From assembly GCA_947471745.1 (NCBI GenBank), contig CANJKZ010000777.1, positions 2,480,501 to 2,544,500 on the forward strand: a DNA stretch of 64,000 bases, in the 5' to 3' direction. The stretch is from Closterium sp. Naga37s-1. Its lineage: Eukaryota; Streptophyta; Zygnematophyceae; Desmidiales; Closteriaceae. The notes under the pieces are model-generated. The model was not told the origin of the DNA. It did no database searches and was given only the letters and a program-made list of their open reading frames with translations. Below are positions 1-10,900 of the stretch, in pieces; the first letter of the stretch is position 1, and the number at the start of each line of letters is the position of its first letter. The translations under genes were made by a program, and so were the position numbers.

Positions 1-155
1 CACTCCTCCCCCTGGTCCACGAGTCCCCCCTCATGGCCCTGCAGCAACAGCATGAGGCGCAGCTGCTCGCCGTGGAAGGCGCGTGTCAGCCACAGGTCCG
101 CCACGCCCTCGCGCTCCTCCACCCGCCAGGGAGGGGGCGGCCCTGCCAGGATGGG
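1..155 (-). CDS. Probable internal exon of an unidentified gene, partial
   Basis: On the minus strand a CT-rich tract ending CCCCCCAG (about 156-166) is followed by an open frame reading PILAGPPPPWRVEEREG, then a hydrophobic/charged stretch with VADLWLTRAFHGEQLRLM and a C-terminal HEGGLVDQGEE that runs off the window. The residue mix (balanced E, L, R, G with no stops) looks like real protein, unlike the low-complexity frames nearby. I do not recognise the family. The upstream exon would lie to the right, possibly in the minus-strand open frame at about 600-870, but no phase-compatible donor could be fixed. A chance open frame in GC-rich DNA is the alternative. Confidence 0.4.
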
Positions 156-214
156 CTGGGGGGATGGGAGGGCGAGGCAGGTGGGAGGGAGGTAGGGCGC
201 ATGGTGAGAGGCGA

Positions 215-500
215 GAGCACGGGCTAGCATGATGAGCACTGGCTAGCATGATGAGCACTGGCTAGCATGACGAGCACTGGCTAGCATGATGAGCATGGGC
301 TAGCATGATGCGCACTGGGTAGCATGATGAGCACTGGCTAGCATGATGAGCACTGGCTAGCATGATGAGCACTGGCTAGCATGATGAGCACGGGCTAGCA
401 TGATGCGCACTGGCTAGCATGATGAGCACTGGCTAGCATGACGAGCATTGGCTAGCACTGGCTAGCATGATGCGCACTGGGTAGCATGATGAGCATTGGC
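215..500. repeat. 19-bp tandem array (GGCTAGCATGATGAGCACT)
   Basis: About 14 copies of a 19-bp unit with scattered substitutions (GATGAG to GACGAG or GATGCG) and one shortened unit near 452-470. Each unit carries the palindrome GCTAGC. No coding role is visible. It lies between the two possible exons of the left-edge gene, so it may be intronic. Confidence 0.85.
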
Positions 501-1860
501 GAGGGTACGGGGGAGGCCAAAACAGGCAGCAGCAATGTGATGTGGCAGCAGCGGCGCACAGCAGGAGGGGCGGGAGGGGCAGGGCGCACGGAGGGGGGGA
601 GGTACATGGCCTTCTCATGCGCCACCTCCATGCCCACCGCCGCCACCAACTCTCCGTCCGCCCCACCGCCCTCTTCCACTCCCCCTGCCCCGCGCTGCTG
701 CTGCTGCTGCTGCCGCTGCCCCGGCCACCACTCCACCGCCTCCCCCTCCCCCTCCTTCGCCTTGCGCCTTCTCCTCCGCTCACCCTTCCCGCCGCCCCTC
801 TCTGCCGCCGCTGACCGTTCTAGCTGTTTCCGCCAGTACGCCTCTCCCCACTCCGCCTCCCCCTCCGCCCCGCGCTCGTCCGCGTGCGCCGCGTCTCCCC
901 GCGCCCCTCCTGCGCGCCTCATGCCGCCGTCCCTCGCCACCCCCGCTGGCCCCATCGCATCACCGCCACCAGCTGCCGACACGCCATACCTTCGCCCGCC
1001 CACGCCCGCTACCGCACACGGCCCCTCCGCTGCACCTCCCCGCCTCGCCTCTGCGCCACTGCGCCAACCGCCGCCACCCACCGCCCGCCACATTGTCGTC
1101 CCCTCACTCTCCGCCTGTGTGGCTTGAAGCGAAATCTGCGTCGCGTCAGCGCCGGCCGGCGCCCACCGTGCGACCGCCTCTCGCCACGCGCTGCCGCGCG
1201 CGCCCCCCTTGCACTCCCTCCGCATGCCGCCGTCGCCGCTCCCTCCTCCGCCCGCCCTGCTCCCACTCCGCTCCTCCCACATCCCCGTCCCCGCGCCGCT
1301 ACACTGCGCGTCACAGCGAAGAATCCGATCCGCCGAGAGCGCGGGGGGCACGCGGCGGTCCCATGGTGTGGCGGCGGCAGGGCAGTTGGCGGAAACTCTC
1401 GGCTGGTGCCGCCCGACGGCGAAGAGCGCCGCGCGGGACGGCGCTCGGCGCGCAACAGCGAAGGCCCTCATTCGACGACCGCGCTCGGAGGCACGTAGCG
1501 CAGCGCGGGTAAAGCGGCACGCACACGAGCGCGGCAGGCGTACTGGCAAGGCGCGTAGAGCTGAGGGTGGCGGCGATGGATGGAGTTGGCGCAAGAGGGG
1601 GTGGCGTGCGATGGGGCTGGGTGGGAAGGGAGGAGAAGCAATTTGAGCAGAATGTATGGGGTGACGGCGATATCTCGTGTTTTCAGAACGGTACAGAACT
1701 CAAGGTTTTCGGTAGCTCTCAAACCTGTGCTTCTGTTTTGGTAACTCCCGACGATGGACTGGCGACGTTTAGCGAAATCGCCAATAGAACAGACCAGCAA
1801 AGGCGGCAGAGCAGAGACGAGCCCAGAATGGCTCGCGACTACTAATTTGTTACCCCTGTG
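501..1860. other. GC-rich interval, possible minus-strand coding
   Basis: Very GC-rich sequence open in several frames. The minus-strand frame from 1594 to 452 is 380 codons. Its part at about 600-870 contains a Trp/Glu-rich piece (EAEWGEAYWRKQLERSAAAE), basic and polyglutamine runs (CTG repeat near 696-717 on plus), and ends near MEVAHEKAM. This could be an exon of the left-edge gene. The rest is low complexity with Arg/Pro or Gly/Ala bias and may be promoter or leader of the flanking genes. No promoter element could be assigned. Confidence 0.25.
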
Positions 1861-1965
1861 ACTTCAATCTTCATTGCGTGTTGCTCGCCAACCACAAGAG
1901 GACTGCTCGTTCACTCCACATCCTGCATGCGCTGTCCCAAACCGCACCATCCATCGTCGATCGTC

Positions 1966-4900
1966 ATGTCTTTTCTCGCCTGGGCGCATCGCTCGGTGAA
2001 TCCGCGTCGCCTCATCGCCTCGCTCGTCCCCGCGTCGTCCGCCGTGGATCGCGCGCCTCCGTCGTGCGAAGCCCTTATACCGAGAAAGCTGTGTCCGCCG
2101 GAAGCAAGTCCGCGCGCCCTTGCCGCCGCGCAACGCGGCGTGGGCAGCGGCGCGCGTGAATCGGGTGATCCGGCGGAGCCCTGCCAGCGCTGGCCCTCCC
2201 GCGAGCCGGGCTCCGCACGCGATGCTGCGCGCGCCGAGACGCACGCGGCGAGTGAAACGAGCGGCGGAGGCGACGCTACTAAAGGCGCGGGGTGGCGGGG
2301 CATGGCGGCGGACGGGGCGGCGGAGCGCATGGGCCGTGGCGGGGAGGTGGGGGGCGGCGCTTGGGCGCGGGTGGCACGCGGTGGACAGGCGGCGGTCAGC
2401 AGCATGGTGCACGCGGGAGGAGGGTGGGGAGGTGCACGACCGCCACGTCGCCTTCTGTGCTCCGCGCCTTCCCTCGCCGCCGCTGCTGCTGTGGCTGGCA
2501 GTAGCGGCGGCAGCAGTGGCAGTATGGAGATCTTCAACCGCCGGCTGAAGGCGATGCAGGTGATGATGAGTGCATGGGGTGCATGGGGTGCAACGAGCCA
2601 TCCGTCGCTCCCATGCCGCCCAGCTGCACGTGTGGTCACCCACGAATGTGCTGCTGCGCTCACTCCCACCGCCCGTCTGCTGCGCTCACTCCCACCGCCC
2701 GTCTGCTGCGCTCACTCCCACCGCCCGTCTGCTGCGCCTCTGCCCATCATTGCCCACCTCGTGTTGCAGCGTGACAGAGCAGCGGCTGACATGACATCAC
2801 CTGATAACGAGGTGCCACGTGGCGATCCCTTAGTGGAGCAAGTGGCGTCCGTCCTCCTGGACCGCCTGGCAGTGAGGATCTCTCCCTTCCCTCCCTACCA
2901 CTCTCTGTCACACGCACTGGATGTGCTTTGCTGCATGTGTCATGCGGCATGTATTACCTTACCACTCATGTGCCATGATGCCAGGACAGCAGCCCATGAT
3001 AGACCCGCCATGGCCAGCATGCCTCACAGCTGCAGCTGCAGCATCGGCATCAGCGCTGCTCGTGCCGCAGTCCCCACACCACACGCACTGCTTCCTCCTC
3101 TTCCATGTCCTCTCCTCCTGCCCTCTCTCGCGACTCACCAGCCTCGCGCCCACCTCCCCCACTCCCCCCCTCGCGCTCTCTGCTCTCCTCGCAGTCTTCT
3201 GCTGCTCACAACCACCACAGCAGCTGCTGATCCCCCTCTTTCTCAGGCCCCTCATGTCCCGCCCATCCTCCCCACCAATCCGCGACCCCTCGCCTCCGCA
3301 GGACTGTCGGCGCACCTTCTCCTGCGTGCTGCTGCTGGGCGGGGCTGCGCTGCCCTCTGTGCTCACCACGCTGCTGCGCACCCACCGTACGTCTCCACTG
3401 CTGCACTGCGGTTGTGTGCTGTTCTTCTCTGCCAAGCTGTTGCCGCTTTGCCGTCTGTGCTGTGCTGCTGTTCTGTTCTCAACTGTAATAGAGGGGTGCG
3501 GATGGGCCATGGCTATGTGGACTGTTGGACTGCACTGCTGCTATCACCCAACTGCCTCCCCCTTGTTCCTGTCCTCCCTGCTCTGCTCGCTTTGCCTATC
3601 CCCTGCCACACACCGCCTCTCACCACCTCTCATCGCCTCTCACCGCCTTTCATCGCCTCTCGCCGCCTCTCATGGCACGGTGCTGCGCAGCTCCCAGGCT
3701 GCTCAAACGGCCTGTCCAGATGTATGAGCAATTGCTGTCCTCATGCAACCCCATTCCGTACCCACAACTGCCTACCAGATGCACCGACCATGGGTCACTT
3801 GCTCTTTCTCAGCATCCCATTTCTCCGTGGCACATCCTCGTCCGCCCATTCACGCATCCCCTCTCTGCCTCGCCATCCCCCCTCCGCACAGCAGCTGTGC
3901 AGCGAGTGGTGGTGGTGGACGTGTCCCCCACGGCCCTCGCACTGGCGCGCGCCCACCTGCCTGCCCACGCCGTCTGCTGCAATCACGCCCCCACTGCCAC
4001 CGACCACACCTGGACTCCGCACCACACTGAACACCCAGCAGCAGCGTCAGCAGTACGCGCAGCAGCATCAGCATCAGAGGCGGCAGCAGCAGCGAGGGTG
4101 CAGGTGGCGTTTGTGCTGGCAGACGAGGAGCACCTGCCCTTCCACTCCAGGTCACCCCCTGCCACGCCTCCTTCTCCGTCAATAAAAAGTCTCTACTGCA
4201 GCAGCAGCCGGCACCCAAAGCAGCTCTGCCATCCACTCTTCTCTTTTCTCTCATCTGCCGTGCGTCTCAAACCCCCACCCCTCCTCGTGCCATGCAGCTC
4301 GTTTGACGCGGTGATATCATGTGTGGGGCTGCACTGGGTCAACGACCTGCCCGCCGCCATGGCGCACATCAGGTGTGCTGGACCGCCCTCCCCTCTGCTG
4401 TGCCGCTCCCTCTCCCCGCGCATCCTCTGCCCGCCCGAAGCACCCCTTCTACCGAAACACCCCTTCTACCGAAGCACCCCTTCTACCGAAGCACCCCTTC
4501 TACCGAAGCACCCCTTCTACCGAAGCATGTAGCCCTCCCCACCCTCCTTACTCGTTGCCTCCTCTGCACCCGTCTGCCCGCCCCCCTGTGGCCACCAGGA
4601 GGGCGTTGAAGCCCGATGGGCTCTTCCTCGCGGCCATGCTGGGCGGCGACACCCTCCGGTACTGCCATGGGCTGCTCTCGTTTCTCCCTCCTCCTCGCTT
4701 CTGGACACCTCCCTTTTTTTTTCACATTCCACGCACTCCCTGCGTGCATGACACTGTGCTTGAGGCACAAGATGCCATATCTCTCCTCCTTCAGCAGTTA
4801 CTATTGTTCATTCTGTGGCATGGATGAAATGCAACTTGTGTGCATGGTGGCATGTGCATGGTGGCATGTGCATGGTGGCATGTGCTTGGTGGCATGTGCA

Positions 4901-7900
4901 TGGTGGCATGTGCATGTGCCCCCAGGGAGCTGCGCATAGCATGCACGTTGGCTCACATGGAGAGGCAGGGCGGTGTGGCGGCTCGAGTCGCCCCCATGGC
5001 TCAGGTGGGTTCGGGGGTGACGCAGGTGGGATGTGAGGCGCGTGGGGCCAAGGCACCAAGAACCTGCCTTTTCATGTGGTTACCAGGATGAGGATGTTGT
5101 GAGCATCACGCATGTGATTGCCATAACCCGCCCCCCCTCCTTACAATCATGTCCCCCCTTCCTGCCAATAATCCGCCCCCCCCCCCCCTTCCAGGTGCGA
5201 GATGCGGGCAATCTGCTAACCAAAGCCGGTTTCGCGCTGCCCACGGTCGATGTCGACGAATTCCCCGTCGCCTACCCTTCAGGTGCTCTCGCCTACCCTT
5301 CAGGTGCTCTCGCCTACCCTTCAGGTGCTCTCGCCTACCCCTCAGGTGCTCTCGCCTACCCCTCAGGTGCTCTCGCCTACCCCTCAGGTGCTCTCGCCTA
5401 CCCCTCAGGTGCTCTCGCCTACCCCTCAGGTGCTCTCGCCTACCCCTCAGGTGCTCTCGCCTACCCCTCAGGTGCTCTCGCCTACCCCTCAGGTGCTCTC
5501 GCCTACCCCTCAGGTGCTCTCGCCTACCCCTCAGGTGCTCTCCCCTACCCCTCAGGTGCTCTCGCCTACCCCTCAGGTGCTCTCGCCTACCCCTCAGGTG
5601 CTCTCACCTACCCCTCAGGTGCTTCCGCGTACCCCCTTAGGTGCTCTCGCCTACCCCTCAAATGCTCTCGCCTACCCCTCAGGTGCTCTCGCCTACCCCT
5701 CAGGTGCTCTCGCCTACCCCTCAGGTGCTCTCTGGCTTGAGCCGTGGAGTCTTTCTTGGCAGAGAGGAGTGTGGTGGAGACCTTAGCAAAAGTGAGGTAT
5801 TTCACTGAGAGCGTGAGGAGCATCTTCCTCGTGACTTCATATGCCGAAGTGAGACCAACAAGAAGGGCGGCTGCAGGGGCTTGTTCGGGGAAGACTATAC
5901 CCAGCTCCTCGAGTTCGCCATGAATGGTCTGCACCTTGGCAATGTAGTGGGCCATTCCCGAGCAGTCCTCAAGGCGGACCTGAAACATGCTGGGGATGAG
6001 AATGGCAACTCCGACCGCCGTCTTGTTCATGAATCGATCCTTGAGATATACTTCCAGATGGTGTTGGAGGTAGGGTAGTTGTGGAACGTGTTGACAAGTT
6101 CGGGAGGGGTGGAGGCGATGAAGACGCTGATGATAGCTGCATCGGCCTTCTCCCATTTCCGGTACTTCTCAACAGATTCCTCGTACGCCGTCGTGTCAGC
6201 ATCACTAGCAGATTCGGTCGGCTCACGGGGGAGAAGGGGTTGTTTTCCCTAGCCACGGTTGAGGAGGACGTCCTTGAGGTCCAATCCCTGCACGTCACGA
6301 CTGAGGAGGTGCTTGTCAACCCCGTAGCTCCATGCCTTGAAGTTGGAGCTAGAGCCATCGGCTTCAAGGCGGAGTGGGGTGATGGGGTTGGCAATGGCGG
6401 ACGAGATGAAGGCCATGATGAGGGCCCCTTAATGTCTCGCGCGGAGCGCCGCTCTTAAGTCACCGATTGGAACTTCGACGGTCCCGGAGAGCAAAAATCG
6501 TCAATGTCGGCCGCGTCGGGATGTCTCGTAGAAGGGTTTTGAAGGCCGCCAAAATTAGGTTAAATCGGCCGATTTCTGTGCAACTAACTCTATTCCCACA
6601 GACCCCCCCACACACCACTTAGCTTCGCGGCGTGTGGCTGCTCGGCTTCGCGGCTACACGACTGCTCGGCTTTGCGGCTACGCTGCTGATCGGCTGCGCT
6701 GGCACCTGTTCAGCTGCGGGAAGGGGAGGGGAAAGGGGGTAGAAGTGCTGATGCGGGGCGACGGGCGGCAGCCCGAAGGTGACGCTGCGGGGCGACGGGC
6801 GGCGGCCCGACGAGAAGTTGCGGGTCGACGGGCGGCGGCCCGACGAGAAGCTGCGGAGCGACGGGCGGCGGCCCGACGAGAAGCTGCGGGGCGACGGGCG
6901 GCGGCCCGACGAGAAGAACTTGTGCGAAGATGTTCGACGAGAAATAAAGAACACTCGAATTGTTAAAGCGCCAGCGATGCGCTTACCGCAGAGGGTGTAG
7001 AGGTTGTCGAGAATGAAGGGGGAAAGTGACGCGGGAGAATTTTCGGCCACGAATGTCGGGAATCACCGGCGACGGGATTGAGGACGTCTACGACGGTGTT
7101 AGCGGGATGAGCATCCGCCGAAAGAATATGATCACGATTCGCATGTGCGGTTGAAGTGCTCTGATACCATTTCACAACTTAGGCGTAGAACTGATACATT
7201 AGTAATGAGCTTGAAGCTCTTTAAGTGCATCCAAGATGGGGAAGGAATGGATGGGGAAGGGAATCGTGGGCAATCCCTAGGGATTGGGGGTAATCCCAAG
7301 GCAATCTCCAATTGGTGGGTTGGAAATTGCTTGGAGATTACATTTGGGTTTGGTTGGGATGTAGGTGTACACCCAACCAAACACAAAGTGCAAACTACAC
7401 TACTCTAAGAAATAGAAAATATAAAGTACAAAGTGTGAGATTGAGGGCTAACATTAACACCCCCCCATAGGCGTAAATTGAACTCAGGGCAGAGAAGGTG
7501 GAGCACAGAGCCCCATGGCGCCAAGGAGACGGTGGTGAGGAATTTTCCCCAAGGGGCTTGGTGAACTGATCAGCCAGGTTGCAATCAGATGCAACGTACT
7601 CCACATTCAGCTGCTCCCGCTGGACAAGGTCACGGATGAAGAAGTGCCGGAGTTCGATGTGCTTGGTGCGAGTGTCGTACACGGGGTCTTGGGAGAGGTG
7701 GATGGTACTCTGGTTGTCACACCAGAGGGTGGGGGTGGACTTTGGGTAGCCAAGCTCCTGGAGGAGGAAGGTGAGCCAACGGGCCTCTTGAGCAGCCATG
7801 GTGCCAGCGTAGAGCTCTGCCTCACAGGAGGAGAGGGAGACTGCTGACGACCTGGTGGAGCGCCAACTGACAATTCCGCTCCCAAGGGTGAAGCAGTACC

Positions 7901-10900
7901 CCCGAGAGGAGCGTCGGTCGGTCTGGTCATCAGCCCAAGAGGAGTCAGTGTAACCTTCCAGTCGAGGAGGGGAGAGCTCGCCGAGTGTGAGAACGTGAGA
8001 CTTGGTGCCCTGAAGATAACGCAGTACCCGCTTCGCTGCCTTCCAGTGACGATCAGTAAAGCGTCCAGGGGCCATGTAGCGAGAGAGGACACTCACAGGA
8101 TATGCCAAGTCCGGCCGGGTGCACATCGTGGCGTACATGAGGGACCCAACGAGCTCCGGGTATGGCTCAGAGCAAGCCTCTGGTGTGGGTACAGCTGGGG
8201 CTGTGAGGAGGTATTGCAGCGGCAGCGGGGTGGCAACATGTGTGCACAGCTCCATCTCAAACCGCTTAAGCACATTGTTGATGTAGAACACCTGGGAGAG
8301 TGAAATGGTGCGAGCCTGGCGATCACGTGTAATCTCCATCCCCAGGTAGTGCTTGAGGTCACCGAGGTCTTTCATCAGGAGGGTTTTGCTCAGGGCCGCC
8401 TGGACAGAGGTCATCTGGGCCGAGTCCTTGGCAACGACGATGAAGTCATCGACGTAGACAAGGATGTAGAATGGCTCAAAATGACGGCGAATGAAGAGAG
8501 TCGGGTCCGCAGATGATGGGTGGAAGTTTAGGGAGAGAAGGACTTCTTTAACCTTGTTGTGCCATTCGCGAGGGGCTTGCTGGCCGTAGACGGGGCAATT
8601 CAGCTTCCAAACAGTGTTGGGAGGGAACTTTCCTGGAAAGCCTTCGGGACGATCCATGAACACTGTCTCCTTGAGGTGTCCTTGCAGGAAGGTCGATGAG
8701 GCGTCCATGGATTTGATCTTAAAGTCCTCTCGCGCAGCTACATCCAAGAGCGTGCGAACGGTGGGTGGTTCGGATGTGGGGGAGAATGTTTTGAAGAAGT
8801 GAAAGGTACTATTGCTAAGTAAATCGCTTGGCCACATATCGAGCTTTGAACACAGGGGCCTCGTCCAGAAGCTGCTTCACTCGAAACAGCCACTTGCCCC
8901 CAACGATGTTAACCCCTGGAAGTGGAGTTTCGTCGTCGAAGGAGTGGTTGCTAGTGAAGGCTTCTATCTCAGCTTCCATGGCAACACACCATTCGGCAGC
9001 ATGGGGACCCCAAAGAGCCTCTTGGACGGTGAGAGGGATAGGGATGGTCGGGTTCTCCGTGAAGTTGAGTGAGGGTGATTCAGTGATGTCGGGGAAGATG
9101 TGCGAGAGCTGGGGAATGACTGCGTGAAGATTACACAGCTTCTCATGCCTGTCTTCCAGAAGAGTAGAGGGCACATCCCCCCCGGCAGGAGGAGTCGGAG
9201 TGATCGCTGAGCATCGTATAGCCAGTGCCAGTGGAGGAGCAGGGCCATGCGAGCGAGTGCCATGAGCCACCGGAGAAGAGGGTGGAGCAGGCGGTGTCGG
9301 AGGGGATGGTTTAGGAGACTTGGGTGGGGGAATTGGCCGCCGCTGGTACGTGATCAGTTCGGGCGGCTGTGGGGGAGGGGTTCCTGGGTGGAAGGGGGGA
9401 TTGGGGGGGGAGGTGGGGCCGGAGGGTTCGACCGCGGATGGTATGTGATTGGTGCGCTCGGAGGGGGCGGTGCAATCGGCAGAGTGGGAGGTGAGGGGGA
9501 TGGAGGAGCAGGTGCCGAAGACACCGGTGAGGTCGGGTCAGAGACCTCAGAGGGGGATGGTGCCATGGCAGGAGAGGTGAGGGGGTCGGTGGAGGCGGGA
9601 GTTCAGGTGGCACGTCAAAGTCTGCCTACACAAGAGAGGGCGGATCAGAGGGAGGATCCCGTCCCGAGGTGGAGTAGAATGGGCGGATCTCATCAAAGAC
9701 AACATCGCGGCTCCGGACTAACTGTTGAGTGGAGGGGTTAAGGAAGAGGTAGTCAGGGGAGTCGGCGTTGTGCCCAAGGTAGATGCACATTTGGGTCTTG
9801 GGACCGAGTTTGCCACCGTTCTTCCGCCTAGCCTGAGGGTTGAGGAGGACATAGGCGATACACCCCCAGACGCAAAGAGAGCGTGCTGTGGGTGTTTTCC
9901 CGAGCCAAAGAGTGGTTGGAGTGGTGTTGGGAAGATGCGGGTGGGGGTAAAGGTTGTAGAGGAGCGCGGCATGGTAGAGGGCGTACCCCCAGAGAGAGAG
10001 TGGAGCGTTGGAGTGGCTGAGGAGGCACCTAGTGATCTGCACCAGGGTGTGGTTGCGGCTCTCTGCTATGCCGTTCTGCTGCGGGCTGTCAGGAAGGGTG
10101 AAGTTTTGCTGGATTCTTTCTCAGGAGCAGAAGGCTTTGAGCTTGTCGTTGCAAAATTCACCACCCCCATCCGAGTGAAGGCGATTGACCTTGCAGTCAA
10201 AGGTGGTCTGTGCCTGTTTGACCCACGCCATGATGTCCTCTGGAGCCCCAGCCTTAGTGTGGATGAGGTGAACAGAGACGTAGCGGGAGTGGTCATCATC
10301 GATAGCAAGGAAGTAGCGATGGCCACCTCGTGCGGGAACCGGGGCAGGGCCCCAGACGTCCATATGCACTAGCTCCAGTGGTGCTGCTGCGACTGTGGGT
10401 GAGGCAGGATGGGGCTGTTGGCGCAGTTTGCTCTTGGTGCAGTCAAGGCACATGGGAGCGGATGATTCAGGTGGTGGAGGAAGTGAGGCTGGCATGCCGA
10501 GAAGAAGTTTCTTGGAAGCCATGTCAGCAAGCATGCGGAAGTTTGGGTGCCCGAGCTGATGGCGGTAGAGGATGGTCGGGTTGGAGAAGCTGCGACATGA
10601 GCATGGTGTGATAGTAGCATGTGCTTGGGTGGTTGACACCTGTGGGATAGGTATGCGCAGCGTGTAGAGGCCGCTGATTTTGAGGGTGAAGCGAGCCAGG
10701 ACCTTGTTGGTGAGTGGATATATGATGTCACAATAGTCCTCGTTCTCCGATAACCCTGCTTCCTGAATTTTCGTTTGAGCCACTAAATTGTGGCGTAGTG
10801 AAGGCATCACATGCCAGTGACAGTGCCGGATGGGAAGGCGGGGCACGGGACTGTGGATGTACCCTTGGCAAGAATTGTGAAGCTTGAATCAGCTCCGAGG

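Noticed and set aside
2120-2548. Alternative Arg-rich N-terminus [14 protein letters not shown] for NDUFAF5
   Set aside because: Looks like a transit peptide but is in another frame from MEIFNRRLK with no clear intron to join them. Kept only as a reason for doubt about exon 1.
5250-5786. Repeat proteins of [14 protein letters not shown] or RLPLRCS units, also at 13098-14210
   Set aside because: All frames of a 21-bp array are open by composition. They have no independent start or context and overlap the NDUFAF5 intron.
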